DNA of 64,000 bases from Alphaproteobacteria bacterium. GTDB lineage: Bacteria; Pseudomonadota; Alphaproteobacteria; TMED109. Shown piece by piece: positions 24,703-33,418 of this stretch; the first letter of the stretch is position 1, and each line of letters begins with the position of its first letter. The notes below the pieces were generated by a model, which saw nothing but the letters and a program-made list of their open reading frames with translations, did no database searches and was not told the DNA's origin. The translations under genes and the position numbers were made by a program. Location: the NCBI GenBank assembly GCA_030828505.1, contig JAURCJ010000007.1:1-64000 (forward strand). The letters are read 5' to 3'.

Positions 24703-25611
24703 ATGCTTAAAAAAATAATAACATTAATAATTATGCAATTATCTTTTTCCAGTACATTAATTGCAAAAGAATTAAATGTATTTTCTTGTGAGCCAGAATG
24801 GAAATCACTTGCTGAAGAAATAGGTGGAGAAAAAATAACAGCATTTTCAGCTACTCATGCTAAACAAGATCCACATCATATACGTGCTAGGCCAAGTTTG
24901 ATTTCAAAAATTAGACGAGCTGATTTAATATTTTGCAGTGGTGCTGGCTTGGAAGTGGGTTGGATGCCTATATTAATACAAAAGGCTAGGGCAGAAGTTC
25001 AACCTGGAAGTATAGGATATCTAATGGCGTCAAAATATACTCCTATTATAGATGTTCCAAAATCCATAGACCGTGGGCACGGCGATGTTCACCCAGAAGG
25101 TAACCCCCATGTGCATTTAGATCCTAATAATATTCCTATCATAGCTAAAGAATTATTTAGGAGGTTAGTTATTTTAGACCCTACAAATAAATCTTTTTAT
25201 AACTCACGATACAATAATTTTATTTCTAGGTGGGAAAGGTCTCTTTTAAAATGGGAAAAAGAAATACAAAGTATTAAGGGTAAAAATATAGTTATTCATC
25301 ACAAATCTTTTGATTATATGTTTAATTGGATGGACTTAAAAGAAGTAGCTGCGTTAGAAGTTAAACCAGGTATTCCTCCAACTGCAGCGCACCTTAATGA
25401 TATATTACAAACTGTAAATATAGATACAGTAGATTTAATAGTTGTATCGCCATATGATCCACCAAAAGGTGCAAACTGGCTATCAAATAAAACTAAAATA
25501 CCATTTGTTATTTTACCTTATACAATAGGAGGAAATGAAGAAAGTAATAATTTATTTGCACTATTTGATAGTTCAATTAAAATTTTACAAGATGCATTAT
25601 ATTACAAATAA
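24703..25611 (+). CDS. znuA: Zinc ABC transporter substrate-binding protein ZnuA
   Basis: The 302-residue periplasmic protein has a signal peptide (LIIMQLSFSSTLIAK) and the cluster A-I fold with expected metal ligands: His in QDPHHIRARPS, His in GNPHVHLDPNN and His in VIHHKSFDYMF, plus a C-terminal acidic residue. The acidic His-rich loop between ligands seen in many ZnuA proteins is reduced to RGHGDVHPEGNPH. It captures zinc for the ZnuB channel encoded next, whose start overlaps its end. Confidence 0.9.
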   Translation: MLKKIITLIIMQLSFSSTLIAKELNVFSCEPEWKSLAEEIGGEKITAFSATHAKQDPHHIRARPSLISKIRRADLIFCSGAGLEVGWMPILIQKARAEVQPGSIGYLMASKYTPIIDVPKSIDRGHGDVHPEGNPHVHLDPNNIPIIAKELFRRLVILDPTNKSFYNSRYNNFISRWERSLLKWEKEIQSIKGKNIVIHHKSFDYMFNWMDLKEVAALEVKPGIPPTAAHLNDILQTVNIDTVDLIVVSPYDPPKGANWLSNKTKIPFVILPYTIGGNEESNNLFALFDSSIKILQDALYYK

Positions 25612-26356
25612 CGACCTTTTAACAATAATTGGGCCAGCTTTATTAGCTGGTCTTATTATAACAATTACTCATGCGCCTTTAGGAATAGAGGTATTAAGAC
25701 GTGGCATTATATTCATTGACCTGGCAGTAGCTCAAATTGCTGGTTTAGGCTTATTAATATCAAACCTATACTTTAAAAATGATCAAGCTTGGTTGCCTCA
25801 ACTAATAGCCCTAATTTTTGCATTAATTGCAGCTTATTTCTTTAAGATGGTTGAAAATAAAATTAAGTCACAACAAGAGGCTATTATTGGTGTTAGTTTC
25901 ATATTAGCAGCCTCATTATCTATTTTATTATTAGCTGATCACCCAACTGGTGGGGAAGAAATACGGCATTTACTCTCTGGGCAAATACTATTTGTTACCT
26001 GGCAAGATGTGTTAATACATATACCAATTTATATACTTATTTTAATACTTTGGTTTTTACCCATTAATTTAAATGGTATTGGGTTTTACATTCTATTTTC
26101 TTTAGCCATTACTTCTTCTGTGCAACTAGTAGGTGTTTATGTTGTATTCGCAAGTTTAATTTTACCTGCTTTAGCAGCACTTAAGAGTAAAACTCCTTAT
26201 AAAATTGCATGGATAAGTGGTTTATTTTCAGTAGTAATTGGAATATTGTTATCCTTAATTATAGATTTACCAGCGGGACCAATTTTGGTTGTAAGTTATG
26301 TAATTATTACTATTTTAATATTATTATTAAAAAAATTTAATATAATTTATACTTGA
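25592..26356 (+). CDS. znuB: Zinc ABC transporter permease ZnuB
   Basis: The frame is open from 25535, but the ATG at 25592 gives a normal ABC-3 permease start (MHYITNNDLLTIIGPALLAG) with a 20-base overlap with znuA. The product has eight or so membrane segments and the family motifs RRGIIFIDLAVAQIAGLGLL and EEIRHLLSGQILF, with PTGGEE before the coupling region. No znuC lies beside it; the only nearby ABC ATPase pairs with the FtsX-like permease. A distant znuC or a shared ATPase is needed. Confidence 0.88.
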   Translation: MHYITNNDLLTIIGPALLAGLIITITHAPLGIEVLRRGIIFIDLAVAQIAGLGLLISNLYFKNDQAWLPQLIALIFALIAAYFFKMVENKIKSQQEAIIGVSFILAASLSILLLADHPTGGEEIRHLLSGQILFVTWQDVLIHIPIYILILILWFLPINLNGIGFYILFSLAITSSVQLVGVYVVFASLILPALAALKSKTPYKIAWISGLFSVVIGILLSLIIDLPAGPILVVSYVIITILILLLKKFNIIYT

Positions 26357-26371
26357 TACTTGGAGTTCATA

Positions 26372-26932
26372 ATGAAGTTTTTAGCTTTTATCTTTAATAT
26401 ATTTATATTTTGTATATTATTTACTTCATCAATATATGCAAATAATAGCATAGAAATAACTAATGAAAACGAAGTTTTACCCATAACATGGACAGATTTA
26501 CTTCCTGTGGATGCATTTGATTTTGTGCCTGAAGGTGGAGTAACAGATGAGATGTGGAGTGACCCTAATTTTCTATTAGCAGTTGAAAAGGCGGGTTTAG
26601 CTACGGTAAGTGAATTAGATGGAGTAAATATAAGGCTTACTGGCTTTATGGTTCCTTTAGATGTTGATTTTGGTGAAGCGGAAACGGTTACAGAATTCGT
26701 TTTAGTTCCTTCAGCTGGAATGTGTATGCACATTCCTCCACCTCCACCTAATCAGATGTTAATGGTAAGATTTGATAAACCTATAAAAATAAGACATATG
26801 TATCAACCTATTGGCATTAATGGTGTTGTTAGAATAGATAAACCTAATGATGAGGCTTTTGGAAGTATTTATAATGTTACAGGGGAATTAGTTGAGGACG
26901 TTACGTATAATGATTTAGATTTAGGAAGGTAA
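26372..26932 (+). CDS. DUF3299 periplasmic protein
   Basis: The 187-residue secreted protein has a signal peptide (FLAFIFNIFIFCILFTSSIYA) and the DUF3299 core: ITWTDLLP near the N-terminus, VRLTGFMVPLD-type RLTGFMVPLDVDF and FVLVPSAGMCMHIPPPPPNQM, a Cys/His-rich loop that could bind metal. An upstream TTG at 26360 is in frame, but TTGGAG makes a good ribosome site for the ATG at 26372. DUF3299 genes are often linked to zinc-regulated ABC sets with FtsX-like permeases. A strong terminator follows. Confidence 0.8.
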   Translation: MKFLAFIFNIFIFCILFTSSIYANNSIEITNENEVLPITWTDLLPVDAFDFVPEGGVTDEMWSDPNFLLAVEKAGLATVSELDGVNIRLTGFMVPLDVDFGEAETVTEFVLVPSAGMCMHIPPPPPNQMLMVRFDKPIKIRHMYQPIGINGVVRIDKPNDEAFGSIYNVTGELVEDVTYNDLDLGR

Positions 26933-26938
26933 TTAATA

Positions 26939-26972
26939 AAGAGAGTAAGTGGAGGTACTCACTTACTCTCTT
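26939..26972. terminator. Bidirectional-type terminator closing the zinc region
   Basis: AAGAGAGTAAGTG (26939-26951) pairs perfectly with CACTTACTCTCTT (26960-26972) across an 8-base loop, with A's before and TT after. It starts 7 bases after the DUF3299 stop. Confidence 0.85.
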
Positions 26973-27064
26973 AAAACGTAATAAGGTGAGTATTATTTTC
27001 TTGGGAGGAAACTAATATTGTCCTTATTAATATTATTTATAGTTTAGTTTATTTTGCTTGTCAA

Positions 27065-27085
27065 TGAGAATGATAATCATTCTCA
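27065..27085. promoter_or_regulatory. Near-perfect Fur box
   Basis: GAGAATGATAATCATTCTC (27066-27084), extended by T and A on either side, is palindromic except at the centre base and matches the classic Fur box GATAATGATAATCATTATC closely. GATAAT inside it can serve as a -10 element. It lies 19 bases before the gene at 27105. Confidence 0.88.
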
Positions 27086-27104
27086 AAATAAATAAAGAGT
27101 TAAT

Positions 27105-27368
27105 ATGAAGAAAATTTTTGTTATAGAGATAAATGAAAAAGATAAAAATATTGATAATGAAGAAGCTGTGATTGATTTAGAGCAACATTTTCAAGAGTTT
27201 TCTGATAAAATTAGCAATAATAAAAATTTATATGTTAGATTTAAAAGAGTTGGTTCTACATGGCAAAATATATTAAATAATATAAAAAAATTAAAAAATA
27301 ATACTAATAAAAATAATAAATTAGAAAAAAAGATAGATAAACCGAATCATTTAAAAATTGTTAAATAA
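27105..27368 (+). CDS. Small hypothetical protein under a Fur box
   Basis: The 87-residue cytoplasmic protein has no family I recognise. The first half is acidic (ENEKDKNIDNEEAVIDLEQHFQEF), the second very Lys/Asn-rich (IKKLKNNTNKNNKLEKKIDK). No Cys is present and only two His, so it is not an obvious metal-binding protein. The Fur box directly upstream implies expression under iron limitation. A secreted protein gene follows 33 bases downstream. RBS AAAGAG at 27093. Confidence 0.55.
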   Translation: MKKIFVIEINEKDKNIDNEEAVIDLEQHFQEFSDKISNNKNLYVRFKRVGSTWQNILNNIKKLKNNTNKNNKLEKKIDKPNHLKIVK

Positions 27369-27401
27369 AAATTTAAATTTATAAAAAAAGGATTATTACT
27401 T

Positions 27402-27830
27402 ATGAAATTATGCGTCTATTTATTTTTTACCTTTTTATATACTATATCTTCATATGCAGAAAAAGTTCCTGCTGGGTATGTAGCTAAATGGGATACAATT
27501 CCTTTATCTGAAAAAGATTATAACAATAATATAGATAAATCATGCCAATCCTTTGAAGCAATTTTAAAAAAAGGTAAGATAGAAATGCCTCATATAATAC
27601 CTTTCAAAATTATTAATAAGACATTAATTAATTTTATTAATGGATATAAAATTAATAATATTAACCAAGATAAAGATTTTATTGATAAAATTGATACTGT
27701 TGTTATTTGGCCAAATTATGAGCAGGCAGATTGGTATGTTTTAATGGGTAGCAATTCTTGTTTTGTAAGTTGGATAGAAATTCAACCTGATAATTTAGAT
27801 GCTATTATTCATTCTGGAAAACAATTGTAA
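27402..27830 (+). CDS. Secreted hypothetical protein, probably iron-regulated
   Basis: The 142-residue protein has a signal peptide (LCVYLFFTFLYTISSYA) and a mature part rich in Trp (KWDTIPL, VVIWPNYEQADWYVLMG, SWIEIQP) with two Cys (KSCQSF, NSCFVSW) that could form a disulfide. I do not recognise the family. It is 33 bases after the Fur-box-controlled small gene and is probably cotranscribed. A role in iron limitation is inferred from position only. Confidence 0.55.
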   Translation: MKLCVYLFFTFLYTISSYAEKVPAGYVAKWDTIPLSEKDYNNNIDKSCQSFEAILKKGKIEMPHIIPFKIINKTLINFINGYKINNINQDKDFIDKIDTVVIWPNYEQADWYVLMGSNSCFVSWIEIQPDNLDAIIHSGKQL

Positions 27831-27919
27831 TAATCTTGAATAAATTCAATTTTGTAAAATAAACAAACTAATAATTATATTATCTTCACATATTATTATA
27901 TAAATTATATAGTCTATTT

Positions 27920-28996
27920 ATGAAAAATAAAATTGCTTTAATTACAGGAATAACAGGCCAAGATGGAGCCTATTTAGCAGAGTTTCTTCTCAAAAAAGGT
28001 TACGAAGTTCATGGTATTAAGAGACGTTCTTCATCATTTAATACCAGTAGAATTGATAATTTATATCAAGACCCACATTCAGAAGATATAAAATTTCATT
28101 TGCATTATGGAGATATGACAGATGCAACTAATCTGATAGGTTTAATGCAAAAAATTAACCCAGACGAGGTATATAATTTAGCTGCTCAAAGTCATGTTCA
28201 GGTTAGTTTTGAAACTCCAGAATATACTGCTAATGCTGATGGTTTAGGTACACTTAGGTTATTAGAAGCTATTAAGTTATTAAATATGACAAAGAAAGTT
28301 AAATTTTATCAAGCTTCTACATCAGAATTATATGGAAATACTTCTAGTGTTCCTCAAAATGAAGATACTTTATTTTCTCCTAGATCTCCCTATGCCGCAG
28401 CTAAATTATATGCATATTGGATAACTGTTAATTATAGAGCGGCTTATAATATTTTTGCCTGTAATGGAATTTTATTTAACCATGAAAGTCCTATACGTGG
28501 AGAAACTTTTGTAACACGAAAGATAACAAGGGCTGTTGCGGCTATTAAGTTAGGACTTCAAGAAAAATTATATATTGGTAATTTAGAGGCAAAGAGAGAT
28601 TGGGGCCATGCTAAAGATTATGTTGAAGGAATGTGGATGATGTTGCAACAAAATAAAGCTGATGATTATGTTTTAGCTACAGGAGAAGCACATACTGTTA
28701 GAGAATTTATTGAGGTAGCATTTAAGAAAATTAATGAGGATATTATTTGGACAGGTTCTGGTGTTCAAGAAAAAGGATTAAGTAAAAATAGTAAAAATGT
28801 TTTAATTGAAGTTGATGAAAGGTATTTTAGACCTACAGAAGTTAATTTTCTAATGGGAGACTCTTCAAAAGCCTATAAAATATTAGGCTGGAAAGCTCAA
28901 ACTAAATTTGAAGACTTAGTCCACGAAATGGTAAAAGAAGATTTAAAAACTGTAGGGTTAGAGCAGGAAACAAGGCGATTTGGAATTGATGGTTGA
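27920..28996 (+). CDS. gmd: GDP-mannose 4,6-dehydratase
   Basis: The 358-residue short-chain dehydrogenase/reductase has NAD(P) motif [46 protein letters not shown], catalytic Ser/Tyr/Lys in STSELYGN and [31 protein letters not shown] and [14 protein letters not shown], all diagnostic of Gmd. It makes GDP-4-keto-6-deoxymannose, the substrate of the next gene. Length is typical. Confidence 0.97.
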   Translation: MKNKIALITGITGQDGAYLAEFLLKKGYEVHGIKRRSSSFNTSRIDNLYQDPHSEDIKFHLHYGDMTDATNLIGLMQKINPDEVYNLAAQSHVQVSFETPEYTANADGLGTLRLLEAIKLLNMTKKVKFYQASTSELYGNTSSVPQNEDTLFSPRSPYAAAKLYAYWITVNYRAAYNIFACNGILFNHESPIRGETFVTRKITRAVAAIKLGLQEKLYIGNLEAKRDWGHAKDYVEGMWMMLQQNKADDYVLATGEAHTVREFIEVAFKKINEDIIWTGSGVQEKGLSKNSKNVLIEVDERYFRPTEVNFLMGDSSKAYKILGWKAQTKFEDLVHEMVKEDLKTVGLEQETRRFGIDG

Positions 28997-29961
28997 TAGA
29001 GTCTAAATCTTATAAATACTCATTAAAGGGAAAGCGTATTTTTGTTGCTGGTCATAACGGAATGGTTGGAAGTGCTTTAATTAGGCTTTTACAAAATATA
29101 GACTGTGAAATTTTAACGGTTACTTCAAAAACTTTAGATCTTAAGAATAGTCCAGCTGTTAATAAATGGTTTAATAAAAATAAACCAGATACAGTCTTTA
29201 TAGCTGCTGCAAAAGTCGGAGGTATTTTTGCAAATAGCACTTATCCTGCTGATTTTTTATTTGATAATTTAGCTATTCAAAATTCTATAATAGAAAATTC
29301 TTTTAAGCATAATGTAAAAAAACTTATGTTTCTAGGGTCAAGTTGTATCTACCCTAAAGATGCTAAGCAACCAATAAAAGAGGAATCTCTTCTTACAGGA
29401 GAATTAGAGCCTACGAATGAAGCTTATGCTATAGCTAAAATTGCAGGTATTAAATTATGTCAATTTTATAGAAATCAACACGGTGTAGATTATATTTCTG
29501 TCATGCCTACTAATTTATATGGGCCAAGAGATAATTTTCATCCTCAAAATAGTCATGTTGTAGCAGCTTTAATTTGTAAATTTCATGAAGCAGTAAAATT
29601 TAACAAAAAAGAAGTTATTTTATGGGGAACAGGAAAGCCATTAAGAGAGTTTATGCATGTAGATGATTTAGCAGAAGGACTTATATTTTTGATGGAAAAT
29701 TATAGTGATGGTCAACATATTAACATAGGTTCAGGTAAAGAAATTTCCATTATTGAATTTGCTAATATGATAAAAAATATAGCTGGTTGGCAGGGGGCTA
29801 TAAGATTTGATGATAGTTATCCAGATGGTATGTATAGAAAAGTTATGGATATCTCTAAAATTAATAATTTAGGATGGTGCTCTAAAATTAGTCTTAGAAA
29901 TGGTTTGCAAGATGCATATAATTGGTTTTCTGAAAACTACGAAGATATTAATAAAAATTAA
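28993..29961 (+). CDS. fcl: GDP-L-fucose synthase
   Basis: The 322-residue reductase/epimerase has the Rossmann motif [50 protein letters not shown], the catalytic Tyr/Lys in [12 protein letters not shown], and [20 protein letters not shown], diagnostic of Fcl/WcaG. It epimerises and reduces the Gmd product to GDP-L-fucose. The TTG start overlaps the gmd stop by 4 bases, so translation is coupled. The target glycan is unknown; no surface-polysaccharide cluster surrounds the pair. Confidence 0.96.
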   Translation: MIESKSYKYSLKGKRIFVAGHNGMVGSALIRLLQNIDCEILTVTSKTLDLKNSPAVNKWFNKNKPDTVFIAAAKVGGIFANSTYPADFLFDNLAIQNSIIENSFKHNVKKLMFLGSSCIYPKDAKQPIKEESLLTGELEPTNEAYAIAKIAGIKLCQFYRNQHGVDYISVMPTNLYGPRDNFHPQNSHVVAALICKFHEAVKFNKKEVILWGTGKPLREFMHVDDLAEGLIFLMENYSDGQHINIGSGKEISIIEFANMIKNIAGWQGAIRFDDSYPDGMYRKVMDISKINNLGWCSKISLRNGLQDAYNWFSENYEDINKN

Positions 29962-30036
29962 TTTATATTAACTTGATCTAGTTTACTTATATAAAAGTAA
30001 AAAAAGTATAGTGCTTTTAAATTTTTGGAATTATAC

Positions 30037-30462
30037 ATGATTGAGCCTTTATTATATCAAGTAAGAATATATTTTTCTTCTGAATTTACAGATATTTTCA
30101 GTAGTAAAGTTACTTCTAATAAAAAAGATGCTTTAGTATCAGTTTTAATAAAACACAAAGGTACTTTACTTAGTCAATACGACGGCTTTATGGGTTATGT
30201 ATTAGAGGCTGAAAAAAATGGTATAGAAAATTATCCATTGTATCAGTGGACTAAAGATTGTTTAGAGGTAAAGGAGAAGGTGCAAAAATATAAAAAATCT
30301 TTTACTATATATATAAATAATGAAGAAGTATATAAAAAAGATTTGGCAGATAATATTGAAAAAGATTTATTAGAATTAGTTGATAAGGTAACAATTTTAC
30401 GTATTAGTAAGCATGATACTAATCCTGAAAATAATCCTCAACCACCTTCTAAATATAAATAA
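30037..30462 (+). CDS. Hypothetical protein
   Basis: The 141-residue protein is given from the ATG at 30037; an in-frame TTG lies at 30025. It is soluble, with beta-rich stretches (LLYQVRIYFSSE, KSFTIYINNEEVYK, KVTILRISKHD) and a helical middle, ending in a Pro/Asn-rich tail. I do not recognise the family. Confidence 0.5.
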   Translation: MIEPLLYQVRIYFSSEFTDIFSSKVTSNKKDALVSVLIKHKGTLLSQYDGFMGYVLEAEKNGIENYPLYQWTKDCLEVKEKVQKYKKSFTIYINNEEVYKKDLADNIEKDLLELVDKVTILRISKHDTNPENNPQPPSKYK

Positions 30463-30480
30463 TTAGTGATATGTATAGTT

Positions 30481-30618
30481 ATGAATAAATATATTAAAAC
30501 AGAATGTGGATTAAATAAATATGAAGACCTTAAGGTCAATAAAACTATTTTAGGTAAAATACGTTTTTATTGGTTTATAATAATAGCAAGTATAAGAGAT
30601 AAAATACTTAAATTTTAA
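30481..30618 (+). CDS. Small membrane-associated ORF
   Basis: The ORF encodes 45 residues from ATG 30481, with a hydrophobic segment FYWFIIIASI near the C-terminus. It overlaps the 3' end of the convergent ogt gene by 11 bases. There is no homology evidence; it may be a real small protein or chance. Confidence 0.25.
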   Translation: MNKYIKTECGLNKYEDLKVNKTILGKIRFYWFIIIASIRDKILKF

Positions 30619-31069
30619 TTTTTTCAATTTTTAGTAATCTTTTCTTAGTATTAACTCCTCCTATAGCAGAAAAGCCAGTTAATGCTCCTTTATTAGATAT
30701 GACCCGGTGACAAGGTATTACTATTAATATAGGGTTTTTTCCACAAGCATTTCCTATCGCTCTTGGCGATGTTTTAAGTAAAACAGATAATTTCAAATAA
30801 GATATAGTTATGCCATAAGGTATAAGAGATAATTGCTTCCATACTTTTTTTTGGAAATTAGTACCATGAGGATTAATTAAAATATCAAATATAGTTCTTC
30901 TACCTGATAAATAGTCTTCTATTTGATTTTTTGATTTGTTTAATATTAATGAATTTGAATGTTTTATTTTATGTTCTGTGAAATCTATTGAAACAACTTC
31001 TTCTTTTTTAGATACTATTTTTATGTTGCCTAAAGATGTATTAAAAATTATTTCATCTTCTATTAGCAT
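30608..31069 (-). CDS. ogt: Methylated-DNA-protein-cysteine methyltransferase
   Basis: The 153-residue protein carries the active-site block IPCHRVI with the acceptor Cys, preceded by a helix-turn-helix-type SPRAIGNACGKNP and followed by GFSAIGGVNTKKRLL. It removes alkyl groups from O6-methylguanine in one suicidal transfer. The N-terminal domain is short. It belongs to a minus-strand run with a GST-like gene (9 bases apart) and trhO. Confidence 0.93.
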   Translation of the reverse strand: MLIEDEIIFNTSLGNIKIVSKKEEVVSIDFTEHKIKHSNSLILNKSKNQIEDYLSGRRTIFDILINPHGTNFQKKVWKQLSLIPYGITISYLKLSVLLKTSPRAIGNACGKNPILIVIPCHRVISNKGALTGFSAIGGVNTKKRLLKIEKIKI

Positions 31070-31078
31070 TATTTTTAC

Positions 31079-31753
31079 TCAATTTAGTCCAAAATATACA
31101 GGTGAGTCATTGTTTTTCCAAGGCTTATTTTTTATCATAATTTGGTTAAATATATCCCATTCTGAAAACCTAATTACCCAGGAGTGCACTTTTTTACAAG
31201 GCATTTCGTCATCAAACCATTTAATATCTGCTATTCTGTATTGTCTTATAAATGGCAAAATTGCTATATCTAAAAAACTTGGAGTATCATTAAATAACCA
31301 TATAGTGTTATTTTTATCTAGGTGATTTTCTAAAATATATAAAATTTTTAATGCTTCATCTCGATGTATTTCTTTTGCTTGAATGCCGTCACTGGCATCA
31401 TAACGAGTATTATATTTATATCGATCTAGGTGAAATTTAAAATTATTATCAAACATATTTAATACTTTATTATGTATTTCAATATTATCATTTTTAGATT
31501 TTTTTAAATTAAATTGATCATTAATATTAACAGCCCAATTCATAATATCTAGACTTTCTTCTAGGATAGTTCCATCATTTAGTTGTAAAACAGGCACAGT
31601 TGCTTTAGGTGAGATATCCCTCATTTCTTGAGGAATATCCCTTAATATAACTTCTCTTAATTGTACCTCTATCCGGCACAGTTTAATAAATATTCGAGCT
31701 CGCATGGCATAGGGGCACCTTCTAAAGGAATATAAGATAGGTTTTTTATTCAT
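31079..31753 (-). CDS. Glutathione S-transferase-like protein
   Basis: The 224-residue protein has a thioredoxin-fold N-terminal domain with SFRRCPYAMRARIF (CPYA active site), ATVPVLQLNDGTILEESLDIMNW for glutathione binding (VPVL, ES), and an all-helical C-terminal half. The CPYAMRAR motif places it among Omega-like/glutaredoxin-type GSTs. It overlaps trhO by 8 bases. The substrate is unknown. Confidence 0.87.
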   Translation of the reverse strand: MNKKPILYSFRRCPYAMRARIFIKLCRIEVQLREVILRDIPQEMRDISPKATVPVLQLNDGTILEESLDIMNWAVNINDQFNLKKSKNDNIEIHNKVLNMFDNNFKFHLDRYKYNTRYDASDGIQAKEIHRDEALKILYILENHLDKNNTIWLFNDTPSFLDIAILPFIRQYRIADIKWFDDEMPCKKVHSWVIRFSEWDIFNQIMIKNKPWKNNDSPVYFGLN

Positions 31754-32708
31754 TATTATTCCTTATTTTATTTGATTCAGCTTTAGGTTTACTACCTATG
31801 TGCTTTTCCCCCCTTTTTAGTGCTAAATCTATTTGCTTCTGTCTATCTGCATACCTTTTTTTACTTTCTTCACTTTTTTTATCATGACAATATTTACAGG
31901 AAACACCATGTATGTATGTTGCTAATTTTGTGTCTTCATGCTTAAGGGGCATTCGGCACCCATGGCACATAACATAACTTCCAGGTTTTAATTCCTCAGC
32001 AACGGAAACTCTTTGATCAAATACAAAACATTCACCATCCCATAAGCTATTACTCTTAGGAACATTTTCTAAGTATGTTAATATCCCTCCTTTTAAATGA
32101 GAAACGTTTGTGAACCCTTTTTGTACTAAGTAAGATGTAGATTTCTCACATCTTATACCTCCAGTGCAAAACATAGCTATTTTTTTATTCTTATAATTTT
32201 TATCTTTAGTTTCTAAGTTATTTTTAATCCATTCTGGGAGGTCCCGGAAACTTTTAGTTTTAGGATTAATAGAACCTTTAAATGTCCCTATAGAAACTTC
32301 ATATTCATTTCTAGTATCAATTAAAATTGTATTAGGGTCTGAGATAAATTCATTCCACTCCGTTGGTTCAATGTACTTACCAATATATTTATTTGGATCA
32401 ACCTCAGTATTACCTATTGTTACTATTTCTTTTTTGAGTCTGACTTTCATTCTATTAAAAGAGTCTTTTTCAGCATATGAATATTTTGGTTCTATATCAG
32501 AAAAATTTTCATCCATTTTAAATTTTATTAGGAATTTGCCTATATTACTATGAGAACCTTCAATAGTACCATTAATACCTTCAGTTGCTAATAATATAGT
32601 TCCTTTAATATCGTATTTATTACAAATATTTTCTATTCTTAATTTTATATTTTCTAAATTTAATATTTTTACAAATTTATAAAATGATATAATACAAATA
32701 TTATTCAT
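31746..32708 (-). CDS. trhO: tRNA uridine(34) 5-hydroxylase TrhO (rhodanese-type)
   Basis: The 320-residue protein matches YceA/TrhO: an N-terminal acylphosphatase-like domain (GTILLATEGINGTIEGS), a central rhodanese domain with FCTGGIRCEKSTSYL (active Cys in CTGGIRCEK) and a C-terminal zinc-type CHGCRMPL...CKYCHDKK. It introduces the hydroxyl of 5-hydroxyuridine at tRNA position 34 using O2. Both Cys pairs in the tail are intact. Confidence 0.95.
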   Translation of the reverse strand: MNNICIISFYKFVKILNLENIKLRIENICNKYDIKGTILLATEGINGTIEGSHSNIGKFLIKFKMDENFSDIEPKYSYAEKDSFNRMKVRLKKEIVTIGNTEVDPNKYIGKYIEPTEWNEFISDPNTILIDTRNEYEVSIGTFKGSINPKTKSFRDLPEWIKNNLETKDKNYKNKKIAMFCTGGIRCEKSTSYLVQKGFTNVSHLKGGILTYLENVPKSNSLWDGECFVFDQRVSVAEELKPGSYVMCHGCRMPLKHEDTKLATYIHGVSCKYCHDKKSEESKKRYADRQKQIDLALKRGEKHIGSKPKAESNKIRNNNE

Positions 32709-32742
32709 CTGAGTAACTCCTGATAAAATAATTTATATAAAA

Positions 32743-33411
32743 TTATAAATAATTCAAAATTTTATCTACTTTTTTAGATTCAAAATCATTTCTTTTAAAA
32801 TAAATTATAGGAGTATTTTTAATATAGTTTTCAAGAGATTTTAAAGTTTTTTCACAACCTACATCATTAACATCACTCTGCATCATAACAATAGAACTAA
32901 TATTTACATTATGTATATTTAAAATTTTATAAGCATTAAGAGTATGACTTATACTTCCTAGGTAAGAGCCTATGGTTAATATAACAGGAATATTTAGACT
33001 AGTAATTAGGTCCATGATTGTATAGTTATTATTTATTGGAACCATAGTTCCACCCACACCTTCAATTAAGTTAAAATCATGCATATCATTGTTAATACTA
33101 TTCTTGCAAAAGGTACATAAATCTTCGAATTGTATATATCTATCTTCATTTTTTGCTGCCATGTCTGGAGATAGAGGGTCTTTAAACCTCCATGGAGATA
33201 TTTTATCTATATTAGTTGACGAACTGTTTAAGGCTTTTAAAATAATTCCTGTATCTGTCTCATACAAATTATTAAGGTCGAAGCCGCTGATTATAGGTTT
33301 GATAGCATTCACTTTTAAGTTTAATTTAATGGCTCTCTTAATAAGCATTATTGTTAAAAATGTTTTTCCTATATCAGTGCCTGTACTAGTAATAAAAACA
33401 TTTTTTTTCAT
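32743..33411 (-). CDS. bioD: Dethiobiotin synthetase
   Basis: The 222-residue ATPase begins VFITSTGTDIGKTFLTIML (P-loop GTDIGKT), has KPIISGF, LIEGVGGTMVPIN and a C-terminal segment typical of BioD. It carboxylates 7,8-diaminopelargonate to form dethiobiotin. It lies 7 bases downstream of bioF, and both are divergent from bioB-bioA. Length is normal. Confidence 0.94.
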   Translation of the reverse strand: MKKNVFITSTGTDIGKTFLTIMLIKRAIKLNLKVNAIKPIISGFDLNNLYETDTGIILKALNSSSTNIDKISPWRFKDPLSPDMAAKNEDRYIQFEDLCTFCKNSINNDMHDFNLIEGVGGTMVPINNNYTIMDLITSLNIPVILTIGSYLGSISHTLNAYKILNIHNVNISSIVMMQSDVNDVGCEKTLKSLENYIKNTPIIYFKRNDFESKKVDKILNYL

Positions 33412-33418
33412 AATCAGT

